From JABDBE01 sp963832245 (GTDB lineage: Bacteria > Acidobacteriota > Terriglobia > Terriglobales > Acidobacteriaceae), in NCBI GenBank assembly GCA_963832245.1, contig CAWHTG010000003.1, positions 372,001 through 436,000 of the forward strand: a DNA stretch of 64,000 nucleotides. Direction: 5' to 3'. The notes under the pieces were generated by a model. The model saw only the letters and a list, made by a program, of their open reading frames with translations, was not told the origin of the DNA and searched no databases. Shown in pieces: positions 52,303 through 61,214 of this stretch. The translations under genes and the position numbers were made by a program. The first letter of the stretch is position 1. The number at the start of each line of letters is the position of its first letter.

Positions 52303-52427
52303 TGTAGGCGCGGGCATCCTCGACCGTGCGAACCGAACTCTCTCGGCGGACTCAAGATTAAGTTGCCGGGTGTGTCTCTATCACTGCCTCACTTGCTGCA
52401 GCACGAGCGATGACGCTCGCGCCTACA
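52303..52427. repeat. Pair of inverted 27-nt repeats
   Basis: 52303-52329 begins TGTAGGCGCGGGCATCC and 52401-52427 is the inverse of TGTAGGCGCGAGCGTCATC; 22 of 27 positions agree. They flank 71 unrelated bases between hisC and the pseudouridine synthase gene. Same family as 33632-33658. The pair could act as a cruciform or as a terminator-like structure. Confidence 0.65.
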
Positions 52428-52428
52428 C

Positions 52429-53160
52429 TTACTTGGCAATCGACTTCAACTTCGAAACTTCCTCGCTCGTGAGCTTACGGAATTTCCCGGGATGCACATC
52501 CAACTCCAACGGACCGTAGCGCACCCGCTTAATCTTTTCCACATGGTGTCCGATCTCTTCAAACATCCTTCGGATCTGGCGATTTTTGCCTTCGATGAGC
52601 GTGACTTCGTACCAGGGATTTGCAGACTCGCGAATCGCGCGAATCTTAGCGGGAGCGGTTTTCACTCTCTTTCCATGATCCGTCGGAATGTAAATCCCCT
52701 CACGCAATCGGGCCAAGCCCTCGCCGGAAGGACTGCCAGCCACTTTCACCATGTAAGTCTTGGGTACGTGGGACGCGGCTTTCATCAGGCGATTCGCGAA
52801 CTCGCCGTCATTGGTGAGCAGCAGCAATCCTTCGCTCGCATAATCGAGTCGTCCCACAGGGTAAACCCGCGCACCCACACCGTGAAGAAGATCCATGACA
52901 GTAGGGCGGCGTTCGGGATCGCGCAGAGTTGTTACGTATCCTTTGGGTTTGTTCATCAGTAGATAAACATGCCGCTCGGGGCCGTGCAGCAGTTTTCCAT
53001 TCACCCGGATGTGATCGGTTTCGGGATCCGCCTTGCTACCGAGTTCCGTGACCGTCTGCCCGTTCACCGACACCAGTCCGCCAGTAATCAGTTCTTCGGC
53101 CTTGCGGCGGGAAGCGATTCCAGCGGCGGCGATGATTTTCTGCAGACGTTCAGCGGGCAT
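52429..53160 (-). CDS. rluB: RluB-type 23S rRNA pseudouridine synthase
   Basis: 243 residues. N-terminal S4 RNA-binding domain (LQKIIAAAGIASRRKAEELI), then the RsuA-family catalytic domain with MNKPKGYVTT and Asp106 in GRLDYASEGLLLLTNDG. C-terminal IRRMFEEIGHHVEKIKRVRYG. It isomerises a uridine in 23S rRNA (U2605 in E. coli). It lies just downstream of scpB, a widely conserved order. Confidence 0.9.
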   Translation of the reverse strand: MPAERLQKIIAAAGIASRRKAEELITGGLVSVNGQTVTELGSKADPETDHIRVNGKLLHGPERHVYLLMNKPKGYVTTLRDPERRPTVMDLLHGVGARVYPVGRLDYASEGLLLLTNDGEFANRLMKAASHVPKTYMVKVAGSPSGEGLARLREGIYIPTDHGKRVKTAPAKIRAIRESANPWYEVTLIEGKNRQIRRMFEEIGHHVEKIKRVRYGPLELDVHPGKFRKLTSEEVSKLKSIAK

Positions 53161-53203
53161 AGGAATTCAACCGGAATTTGTGTAGGTCGGAAAAGTTGTT
53201 GTT

Positions 53204-53917
53204 TCAGGCGGCGGGATCGCTTTCGTCCGAATGCTTTTCCGCCAAAGCGAGTTCAGAATCGTCGGTGGCCTGGGTTGGTGCGGAATGCGGCACCGTCGCT
53301 TCCTCATTGGTCGTACTTGACTGTTCACTCTCGGCCGGCAACAAATCGCTCTGGAATGATTCCGCAACCAGTTTCTCGAACTCCTCCATGCTTGGTAGTT
53401 CGCCAACATCCTTCAGACCGAAGCGCATCAGGAATTCTTTTGTCGTCTTATAAAGAATTGGCCTCCCAATCACCGCCTTGCGGCCAGCGGTCGTTATCAG
53501 CTTGCGATCGAGCAAAGTTGCAATCACTCCGCTCGAATCGACACCGCGAATCTCGCCGATCTCCGGCACCGTCACCGGTTGCTTGTAGGCGATCACGGCG
53601 AGTGTCTCAAGCGCTGGTAGCGACAGGCGAATTGGCGGCTTCAGGCTTTTGGCAAAGGCGCGCACAATATCGTGATGTTCCGCTTTGGTCGACATCCGGT
53701 ATCCACCGGCGACCTGGCGAATTTCGATACCATGATCCGGAGCATAGTAGTCCACAACGAGTTGCTCCAGAGCGAGTCGCACGCGGGACTTGACTTCAGT
53801 GCCGTCGACGGCGCCTTCGTTGATCACGGAATCCTTGACTAATTCGATCAACTGCTCCAGGGTCACCGGCGTTTCCGCGGCATAGATGATGGCTTCGAGT
53901 TTGGCTTTAAGGTTCAT
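53204..53917 (-). CDS. scpB: Segregation and condensation protein B
   Basis: 237 residues from the ATG at 53917, with AGGAGCAC directly upstream. Two winged-helix domains by pattern: MNLKAKLEAIIYAAETPVTLEQL, RLALEQLVVDYYAPDHGIEI, then KPPIRLSLPALETLAVIAYKQPVT and GRPILYKTTKEFLMRFGLKD. A Ser/Glu-rich acidic tail of about 50 residues follows. With ScpA and SMC it forms the condensin that organises replicating chromosomes. Directly after scpA with about 25 bases between. Confidence 0.92.
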   Translation of the reverse strand: MNLKAKLEAIIYAAETPVTLEQLIELVKDSVINEGAVDGTEVKSRVRLALEQLVVDYYAPDHGIEIRQVAGGYRMSTKAEHHDIVRAFAKSLKPPIRLSLPALETLAVIAYKQPVTVPEIGEIRGVDSSGVIATLLDRKLITTAGRKAVIGRPILYKTTKEFLMRFGLKDVGELPSMEEFEKLVAESFQSDLLPAESEQSSTTNEEATVPHSAPTQATDDSELALAEKHSDESDPAA

Positions 53918-53943
53918 GTGCTCCTGTTTTCCAGTGGCTGCTC

Positions 53944-54828
53944 CTATCTCCAATCGTCGCGCACCGCTGCCTGCTCCGCCATGACCGCCTCGAATCCTAC
54001 GTGCTTGCGTAGCAGGATTTCTCCGAACAATCGATCTTGCCGCAGTTGGATGGCTTGCAGCCGCACCATTTCGAGCAGCGCCAGAAACATGCAGACCAGC
54101 GCCTGTCGCGACTCCACGTTTCGCAGCATCTGCTTCAATCGGATCGGGCGGTCTTCGAGCGACAGGCGCCGCCGCAGATATTCGATCATTTGGCCGACGG
54201 TGACCGTTTCTTCGTCGACCTGAATCATCGGGCGATTGCGGGCGCGCTCGAGAATTTGCTGAAATGTTTTCACCAGGTCGATGACGTCGGCAGCAAGTTC
54301 TGGATCCGTGCCTTCGGCATCCTGGAATTCTTTCAGCGCGGGGTTAGACCACACCGCATCTTCGATCTGTTGCTTCTGCATCAGCATCTGTGCTGCAGAC
54401 TTGAACTTCTCGTGCTCAATCAAGCGGTTGACCAGTTCCGCGCGCGGGTCGTCTTGTGCATCCGAGGCTGCCGCGGGATCTCGCGGCAAGAGCATTTTTG
54501 ATTTGATGTGAATCAGAACTGCGGCCATGTAGATGAACTCAGCCGCAACATTCACATCCAACTCGCGTAGTTTTTCCACGTAGGCCAGATACTGCGCCGT
54601 GATTCTGCCAATCGGAATATCGTAGATATCAATGTCTTGTTTGCGAATCAAGTGAAGGAGCAGGTCGAGCGGCCCTTCATAGACATCGCCCACGGTAACG
54701 GCAAAAGGAAAGTCGCTTTCCTCGCTGCGGGATTTTTCCTGCTCACGCGGCGCGGAACTCTCCACCAGCGTCGGACCAAGATCCAACGCTGCCGTACCAT
54801 CGAAGGCGATCTTCTTTTCTTCGCTCAT
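53944..54828 (-). CDS. scpA: Segregation and condensation protein A
   Basis: 294 residues; the kleisin fold starts near residue 45 (DVYEGPLDLLLHLIRKQDIDIYDI, shown split in the literature as the N-terminal SMC-binding helix). The middle has ITAQYLAYVEKLRELDVNVA and the C-terminal winged helix includes VCMFLALLEMVRLQAIQ. The N-terminal 40 residues are a variable Ser/Glu-rich extension. It closes the SMC ring with ScpB. Order here is trpS, scpA, scpB, rluB. Confidence 0.92.
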   Translation of the reverse strand: MSEEKKIAFDGTAALDLGPTLVESSAPREQEKSRSEESDFPFAVTVGDVYEGPLDLLLHLIRKQDIDIYDIPIGRITAQYLAYVEKLRELDVNVAAEFIYMAAVLIHIKSKMLLPRDPAAASDAQDDPRAELVNRLIEHEKFKSAAQMLMQKQQIEDAVWSNPALKEFQDAEGTDPELAADVIDLVKTFQQILERARNRPMIQVDEETVTVGQMIEYLRRRLSLEDRPIRLKQMLRNVESRQALVCMFLALLEMVRLQAIQLRQDRLFGEILLRKHVGFEAVMAEQAAVRDDWR

Positions 54829-54838
54829 CGTCGCCTAA

Positions 54839-55891
54839 TCACTTCGAAGACTGAGGAACCTTCGGAGCCTCGTACTCGAGTGAAATGCCCATAGCATCGC
54901 GCACTTCATTCATCGTTGAAGCTGCTACCTTGCCTGCCCGTGCAGAGCCCGCTTCCAGAATATCCCAAGCCAGCCGCGGATTCTCCTCATATTTCTTGCG
55001 CCGCTCCTGCATGGGATTCAAGATGTTAACTAGGGCATCCGCGACCCAGCTTTTGCACTCGATGCAGCCGATCCCGGCCGAGCGGCATCCTTCGTTGACT
55101 TTTGCCATCGTCGCCGGATCGCTGAAAATTTTGTGCAGGTCCCCGACCGGACATACATCTGGGTTGCCCGGATCAGTGCGGCGTACGCGCGCGGGATCCG
55201 TTACCATGGTCTTCAGCTTCTGCCGCACCACTGGTTCAGGATCGGTAAGCATGATGGTATTTCCGTACGACTTCGACATCTTGCGCCCATCTGTCCCCGG
55301 GAGCTTGGGCGATCGCGTCAGCAGCGGCAGCGGCTCCGGGAAAACCAGCCCACCGTTAAGCTTGTAAAACATATTAAAGCGGCGCGCGATCTCGCGAGTT
55401 AATTCCACGTGCGGCACCTGGTCTTCACCCACGGGAACAAAGTTGCCTTTGTAAATCAGAATGTCCGCCGCTTGCAGCACCGGATATCCCAGAAAGCCGT
55501 AGGTGTTTAGGTCCTTCTCGGTAATGTTTTCCTGCTGCTCCTTATAGGTAGGCACGCGCTCCAGCCAGCCTAGCGGCGTGATCATGGAAAACAGCAGATG
55601 CAGCTCCGCATGCTGCGGCACGTGCGACTGGATGAACATGGTGCAGCGCTCCGGATCGAGCCCCGCGGCTAGCCAGTCAAGCAGAACCTCGATGGAGTTT
55701 TCCTTCAGTCGCGACGTATTGGCATAATCAGTCGTGAGCGCATGCCAGTCGGCTACGAAGAAGAAACATTCGTATTGATCCTGCATGCCGGCCCAGTTCT
55801 GCAGGGCGCCGACGTAATTGCCCAAATGCAATTTGCCGGTCGACCGCATTCCACTGAGCACTCGTTTGCGTTGATTGGATCCAGAAGGCAT
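54839..55891 (-). CDS. trpS: Tryptophanyl-tRNA synthetase
   Basis: 350 residues. Class Ic synthetase with the HIGH-like sequence TGKLHLGNYVGAL (H22-L-G-N25) and KMSKS at 204-208 (DGRKMSKSYGN). Trp-binding parts include LLGWLERVPTYKEQ and VGEDQVPHVELTR. It charges tRNA-Trp. Its start overlaps the stop of the site-2 protease gene by one base and it precedes scpA by ten bases, so these genes form one transcription unit. Confidence 0.94.
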   Translation of the reverse strand: MPSGSNQRKRVLSGMRSTGKLHLGNYVGALQNWAGMQDQYECFFFVADWHALTTDYANTSRLKENSIEVLLDWLAAGLDPERCTMFIQSHVPQHAELHLLFSMITPLGWLERVPTYKEQQENITEKDLNTYGFLGYPVLQAADILIYKGNFVPVGEDQVPHVELTREIARRFNMFYKLNGGLVFPEPLPLLTRSPKLPGTDGRKMSKSYGNTIMLTDPEPVVRQKLKTMVTDPARVRRTDPGNPDVCPVGDLHKIFSDPATMAKVNEGCRSAGIGCIECKSWVADALVNILNPMQERRKKYEENPRLAWDILEAGSARAGKVAASTMNEVRDAMGISLEYEAPKVPQSSK

Positions 55892-56592
55892 CAGATTCTC
55901 AAAAGGATGTCGTTAAAAATTCCGATCACGGGGAAGATCAGCCTGCCCAAAAGTCCTCCACCCAGAAAGACCAGAGCCATCAGGGCGAACATTCCCACGG
56001 TATCGTAAATCCGCAGAACCTGAGGGGAGAGAAAGTGGCGGAGCACGTGGCTGCCGTCGAGTGGTGGAACCGGAATCAGGTTGAAGACGCCGAGAATAAT
56101 GTTGATCACCATCAACTCGTAGAAGAGCAGACTGACCGGCATGAGAAATGAGTCGGTTTGGCTTGCCAGAACGTCCAGATGGCTCGGATAGACAAGAGGA
56201 ATCGCATGGACAATGGATGCGCCCAGCCGCGAGCTCAGCGAAACAAAAACCAATGTCAGCACGGCACCGGTGGCTACTACGAAGTTGCTGATCGGTCCGA
56301 CTACGGACGTCAGAATGTCGTCCAACACCGGGTTCTTGAAATTCCGCGGGTCTACCGGAGTAGGCTTAGCCCAACCTATCACGGGCAGATGCGTCACCAT
56401 GGCGATCAGCGGCAATAACACCGTTCCAACCGGATCAATGTGCTTGATGGGATTCAGCGTGACCCGGCCGAGCATGCGCGCGGTCGGATCGCCACGTCGG
56501 CTGGCCATCCAGGCATGCGCCGACTCGTGAATGCTGATCGCGAACAAGAAAACGATCAGCTGAAACAGAATGTCAACATGTTGCAGGGTCAT
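55891..56592 (-). CDS. Site-2 protease family (M50B) membrane metalloprotease
   Basis: 233 residues with four to six membrane helices. Zinc motif H22-E-S-A-H26 lies in the first helix (ISIHESAHAWMASRRGD), and the third ligand D179 is in NLIPVPPLDGSHVL. The short form, without PDZ or CBS domains, is the type usually found beside trpS and scpAB. Substrates are unknown; cleavage of a membrane anti-sigma or other short membrane protein is the general role. Translationally coupled to trpS. Confidence 0.9.
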   Translation of the reverse strand: MTLQHVDILFQLIVFLFAISIHESAHAWMASRRGDPTARMLGRVTLNPIKHIDPVGTVLLPLIAMVTHLPVIGWAKPTPVDPRNFKNPVLDDILTSVVGPISNFVVATGAVLTLVFVSLSSRLGASIVHAIPLVYPSHLDVLASQTDSFLMPVSLLFYELMVINIILGVFNLIPVPPLDGSHVLRHFLSPQVLRIYDTVGMFALMALVFLGGGLLGRLIFPVIGIFNDILLRI

Positions 56593-56640
56593 CAGACGTT
56601 GAATTTGATACTAACACGCGAGGCTGGAAATCCGGCCTCA

Positions 56641-57669
56641 TCAGCCGGTTCCAGTGGCCGCGAGCGCTGCGTCTTCAGCTGCATAGTCGTATTGCGTTGG
56701 GTCGATCCGGGGTGGATGTTCACGCAGCCAAGCTATGGTGCGGGTGAGCCCTTCGTCCACCGAAACCGTTTCACTGTAACCGAGCTCATTGCGGATGCGG
56801 CTGGTATCGTACGCCAGATCCTGTGAGTAGTGGTAGGCATCTCGCAGGTGGGACGGCAGCGATCCGCGGGGAAGAGTCACAATTTCACACGGCCACCCCG
56901 CCGACTTCGCTAATAGTCGCACTCGCTCCCCAGTCGTGGGGGCTGATTCTTCTCCGACATTGTAGATTCGCCAGCTGGCTCGGCCATCCGCGACCGCCAG
57001 CGCAATCGCAGTGGCGACATTTTCCACGAAGCCGTGCGACCAGCGCCAGCGCGCTTGCTTTTCATCGAGCAGAATCGCCGGCCGATGATCATCTATACGC
57101 TTCAGATGTGAGAAGAAACGGTGATTGCTGTCTCCGGGGCCGTAAACCGCAGGCAAGCGCAGAATCGTGCCGGGTAATTCGGGATTGCTCATCACCACTC
57201 GCTCCGCCAAAATCTTGTCATAGTGATAAACCCAATCGTTCGAGTCTTTCGCTATTTTGCGATAGGGATAGAAGTGCTTCCGCAGTGGAGAGTCTTCATG
57301 CAGCAATCCCAATGGAGAAGCCTCGGTCTCACTTCCCATCAAAACTCCGTAGGCTCGATAGACGTCGCCGCTGCTGGCAACAACAAGTCGCCCGGCAACG
57401 CCTTTGAACGCCTGCACCACAGCTGCGGCATCTTGCTCGCCCATTGCGACCATATGCAAAACCACATCGGGCTTCCAGGTGATGAGTTCCAACGGGAAAT
57501 TCAGCACCGGAAATGTTGCGGACGTGCTGTGCACATGCCGCACGGTGCTGGGAAGTTCGGGCTCGTGCTCGCCACGATGAAAAATCGTGACTTCATGCCC
57601 GCCGGAAACCAGGTTGCGCACCACGTGAGGTCCGATGAAGCCTGTGCCGCCAATGATCAGAACACGCAT
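56641..57669 (-). CDS. NAD-dependent epimerase/dehydratase-family protein
   Basis: 342 residues. Extended SDR with the NAD loop IIGGTGFIGPH (5-15) and SSGDVYRAYG near 99-108. Y148 and K152 (VYHYDKILAE) are the catalytic pair. The later part (NVGEESAPTTGERVRLLAKS) is like the isoflavone-reductase/nucleoside-sugar epimerase type. Substrate not identifiable; a nucleotide-sugar or a ribonucleoprotein-type (CSP41-like) role are both possible. First gene upstream of the site-2 protease, about 50 bases away. Confidence 0.8.
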   Translation of the reverse strand: MRVLIIGGTGFIGPHVVRNLVSGGHEVTIFHRGEHEPELPSTVRHVHSTSATFPVLNFPLELITWKPDVVLHMVAMGEQDAAAVVQAFKGVAGRLVVASSGDVYRAYGVLMGSETEASPLGLLHEDSPLRKHFYPYRKIAKDSNDWVYHYDKILAERVVMSNPELPGTILRLPAVYGPGDSNHRFFSHLKRIDDHRPAILLDEKQARWRWSHGFVENVATAIALAVADGRASWRIYNVGEESAPTTGERVRLLAKSAGWPCEIVTLPRGSLPSHLRDAYHYSQDLAYDTSRIRNELGYSETVSVDEGLTRTIAWLREHPPRIDPTQYDYAAEDAALAATGTG

Positions 57670-57872
57670 AATTGCTTCTCAAACATCCTAAAGGAATCTC
57701 TGATCACCGTTCGTTATTGCTTTGTCTTTGGAAGAAACGGGCTCAGAGTGTTTGGAGCATCGACAAGGATAAGCACAAGCACTTGACGGATTGAATCAGA
57801 GAGCGCAACATTTTCCCGATCTCTTTTCGCTGTCTCGCGTGGCATGGATAGAACGTCCAACCGGAGGCTGGC

Positions 57873-60800
57873 ATGAGGCAAAACATTGCAGGCAGCAGTG
57901 CGTGGAAACAGGTCAGCAGGGCAGGCGTGCTGTGGTCGTTTCTCGCAGCCATCAGCATCAGCACCGCAGTGGCGCAGACTGTCAATGTCACTATTCAAGG
58001 CCGGGTACTCGACTCGACCGGTGCGGCGATCTCGCTGGCGACCGTAACCGCAGTGAATACGGCTACCGCCTTAAGTCGCTCTGCAACCGCCAGCGCGATG
58101 GGCGAGTATCAAATCGCTTTGCTTCCTCCCGGCGATTACACGGTAACCGCCGAGCGGCAGGGTTTTCAAAAGTCGGCGAAGAAGATTCATCTGGATGTGG
58201 GCGAGGCAGGAAATCTGGACTTCTCGCTATCGCCCGGCCAGGTCCAGACTCTCGTCGAAGTGCAGGATGTTGGGGCAGTGGCGGAGCCCACGCGGAGCAT
58301 GGTCAGCGAGGTGATCAGCACGCAGCAGATCGAGAATCTGCCGGTAAATGGACGCCAGTTTATTGACTTTGCGCTGCTGGCACCCGGCGTCACCATTGGA
58401 GATACAACCTCGGGCAGCACCGACGTGATTGTTGAGCCGGTGACCAAGCTTTCGTTCGCTGGGCAGAATATCCATTTCAACTTTATTGCGGTGGATGGGG
58501 CAGACGACATTTCGACCGCGTCCGGCATCCAGCGTGGCACGCCGCCTCAGGAGTCCGTCGAGGAATTCCGCGTGATCAACACCGACTACAGCGCGGAGTT
58601 TGGCCGCGCCACGGCCGGCATTGTCAACATCATCACCAAGAGTGGAACCAATGCCTGGCATGGCTCTGGTTACGAGTATTTTCGCAACGACGCGCTAGAT
58701 GCGATCAGTGTGCTGTCCGCCCCGGGCTTCCACGTGCTGCGGCAGAATCAGTTTGGAGCTTCCATCGGCGGCCCCGTACAGAAAGACAGAACCTTCATCT
58801 TCGCCAATTACGAAGCGCAAAGGCGGGCCGAATCGCCGACGTACAATTCCGCCGTGCTGGACAATATTGCTGCCATCAACAACGTAAAGACAAACGTTTT
58901 CCACTTGCCGCCGGAAAACCTGTTTGTGCTGCGCGACGGCAATACCGATAACGGGTTCATCCGGCTGGATGAGAATTTCAACGCGAAGAATACTCTGTAT
59001 CTCCGATATTTCATCAATGACGATCGCCTCACCAACCAATCACCGCTGAACAACGGTTTCGATCTGCCGTCAGCATTCAAGAACAACTATATTCGCGACC
59101 AGTCGCTGGCTGGCGGCCTGGACACCGTGTTTTCGCCCTCGTGGGTGAATGATCTGCGAATGCAATATGCCCACCGCACCTTTGATTTCCCGGTCGTATC
59201 GACGCAGCCGCACCTCGAGGTTGCCAATACATTTGCAGTCGGCGTGAACCGGGGCAATCCCGATATCTACCGCGAGTCGCGGTTCGAGCTGGTGGAGAAC
59301 GTGACCCACAACGTATCCAATCACACCATTAGCTTCGGCGGAAATTTCGATCGGGTTGGCACCTATGAATCGTTTCCGCTGTTTTATCCTTTTGAAGCGG
59401 ACTTCGCGGACCTTCAGGCTTTTCTAGGTACGGACGGCGCGGCCGGCTGTCCGGCGGGCGTTGCCTGTCCGGATCCGTTTGTGATCTTCTTCGAGCGATT
59501 CAATGCCGGCACAAACCCGCCCTTCAACGAGACCTCGCTTGCCGGTGGGACGGCGGTTTACCAGGGCGGCCCGATTCCGCAAAACATCCGGCAACAAGCT
59601 TCGGCGACTCTGGACCACACCTACAGCGGTTTTTACATCGAGGACAAGTGGCGCGTGTCACCCAGCCTTACGTTAAATGGAGGCGTGCGCTGGGAGTTTG
59701 AGACTTGGCCTTCGGGTGTCCTGAACACGCAGTGGAAGAACGTCGACCCGCGAGTGGGCATGGCCTACAACATAGCGAGCTCGCATGATGTTGTGATTCG
59801 CGCTGGCTTTGGTTTGTTCCACGGCATTATCCCCTCGCCTCTGCTGATGTGCCAGGCACCCTCCTGCGGCGGTGGTTCCACCTATCCCGGACGGCCCTTT
59901 GAAAACAGCTTGAATGCCAAGACTGGGCTTTTCAGTTTCGCCAGTTCTCCGTTCATCAACTTTCTCGGTCTGAATGCGCTGCTCACGAATGCGACTTATC
60001 CCAACGGAACGCCGGAACCGTTTTGTCCGGATGGAACGCTGGCTAGCTGCGGTTTTCTGCAAGATGCCACCATCGTCCGCTTCGACCAAAACAGCAAGAA
60101 TCCGTACGGGATTCAGGTCAGTGCTTCGCTGGAATTCCGTCCCTTTAAGGACACGGTGTTGAGCATTTCAGGATTGCACGTGCGCGGCGTGCACCTTGGT
60201 AGCTTTTACAACGTCAACCAGCCTGACCCGAGCGGGACGGTGCTGGTGCACGACTCCAGCGGACAAACCATCTGCAAAGACGTTTATTTCAACTTTTCCT
60301 CACCGCTGAATTCGCCGGGACCGCTGCCTCCCACCAACTGCACGCCGTATCCGGCGCAGATGGTGATTCCCGGGGTGCCCCACATTAACGGAGTGCCCGG
60401 TTTCCGCGATCCGCAATACAGCGTTTTTTTCGAGGCTACTTCGAGATGGGATTCGGTCTACGACGGGCTGCTGGTACACATGACCAAGCGGCTCTCTCAC
60501 AACTTCTCATATGCGATTAGCTACACCTACTCGCACTCGATTGACGACGGGCCGAATCCGAGCTTCGTCCTTATTCCACAGGATAGCGGTAATTTCGCCG
60601 GAGAGCGGGCGAGCTCAGCCGACGATGCCCGCCATCGCTTCGTGGGCAATGCGATTTTCACCAGCCCCGTAAGTTGGAACCCACTTTTGCGGGACTTCAG
60701 TTTCAGCACGATTGTCACCTTGCAATCACCGCAGTATTTCACCAAGTACGCGGGGTTTGACGCGAACGGTGATGTGTTTGGAAATAACGATCGTGTAGGC

Positions 60801-61115
60801 GGAGAGCCGCGCAATACTTTCCGTGGCGACTCCTTGCAGACCGTGGATGTTCGCCTGGAACGCACCTTTCCCATTCATGAGAACTTTAAGCTGCAGCTCA
60901 TGGCGGAAGCCTACAACCTGATGAACACGGTGAATGTCCGCTACTACAATACGAGCTACGGAGCGGCGGACTTCTGCGGACCGGACCCCGGAGCGCCAGG
61001 GTGCTTTGGCTCGCCAGCATTCTATAGAGAAGGTTCGCCCAACCCGCTTTATGGAACTCCCAGTTCGGTGTTCAACCCGCGCCAGTTGCAGTTTGTGGCG
61101 CGTTTGAGCTGGTAG
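57873..61115 (+). CDS. Oar-like TonB-dependent receptor with carboxypeptidase-regulatory domain
   Basis: 1080 residues. Signal peptide ends near residue 34 (TAVAQ). Residues 38-125 are a CarboxypepD_reg beta-sandwich (VTIQGRVLDSTGAAISLATV, LPPGDYTVTAERQGF). The plug (about 130-250) includes IENLPVNGRQFIDFALLAPG and VEEFRVINTDYSAEFGRATAG and IVNIITKSGTNAWHGSGYEYF (as separate segments). The remaining 800 residues form the outer-membrane barrel and end in RLSW, with the C-terminal aromatic used by BAM. Acidobacteria encode many such receptors, thought to import glycans or peptides. No SusD partner or TonB is beside it. A terminator follows. Confidence 0.9.
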   Translation: MRQNIAGSSAWKQVSRAGVLWSFLAAISISTAVAQTVNVTIQGRVLDSTGAAISLATVTAVNTATALSRSATASAMGEYQIALLPPGDYTVTAERQGFQKSAKKIHLDVGEAGNLDFSLSPGQVQTLVEVQDVGAVAEPTRSMVSEVISTQQIENLPVNGRQFIDFALLAPGVTIGDTTSGSTDVIVEPVTKLSFAGQNIHFNFIAVDGADDISTASGIQRGTPPQESVEEFRVINTDYSAEFGRATAGIVNIITKSGTNAWHGSGYEYFRNDALDAISVLSAPGFHVLRQNQFGASIGGPVQKDRTFIFANYEAQRRAESPTYNSAVLDNIAAINNVKTNVFHLPPENLFVLRDGNTDNGFIRLDENFNAKNTLYLRYFINDDRLTNQSPLNNGFDLPSAFKNNYIRDQSLAGGLDTVFSPSWVNDLRMQYAHRTFDFPVVSTQPHLEVANTFAVGVNRGNPDIYRESRFELVENVTHNVSNHTISFGGNFDRVGTYESFPLFYPFEADFADLQAFLGTDGAAGCPAGVACPDPFVIFFERFNAGTNPPFNETSLAGGTAVYQGGPIPQNIRQQASATLDHTYSGFYIEDKWRVSPSLTLNGGVRWEFETWPSGVLNTQWKNVDPRVGMAYNIASSHDVVIRAGFGLFHGIIPSPLLMCQAPSCGGGSTYPGRPFENSLNAKTGLFSFASSPFINFLGLNALLTNATYPNGTPEPFCPDGTLASCGFLQDATIVRFDQNSKNPYGIQVSASLEFRPFKDTVLSISGLHVRGVHLGSFYNVNQPDPSGTVLVHDSSGQTICKDVYFNFSSPLNSPGPLPPTNCTPYPAQMVIPGVPHINGVPGFRDPQYSVFFEATSRWDSVYDGLLVHMTKRLSHNFSYAISYTYSHSIDDGPNPSFVLIPQDSGNFAGERASSADDARHRFVGNAIFTSPVSWNPLLRDFSFSTIVTLQSPQYFTKYAGFDANGDVFGNNDRVGGEPRNTFRGDSLQTVDVRLERTFPIHENFKLQLMAEAYNLMNTVNVRYYNTSYGAADFCGPDPGAPGCFGSPAFYREGSPNPLYGTPSSVFNPRQLQFVARLSW

Positions 61116-61124
61116 ATTATCAAA

Positions 61125-61167
61125 GCGGCGGGGGCTAAATCTGTGCACTCCGCCGCGTTTTGTTTTG
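61125..61167 (+). terminator. Terminator of the TonB-receptor gene
   Basis: GCGGCGG (61125-61131) pairs with CCGCCGC (61150-61156) around an 18-base loop and is followed by GTTTTGTTTTG. It lies ten bases past the receptor stop codon. Confidence 0.7.
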
Positions 61168-61214
61168 CGAGCTTGCTTCGCTCCCTCGATCGGTTAAGGC
61201 CAGAAAGGTAAACC

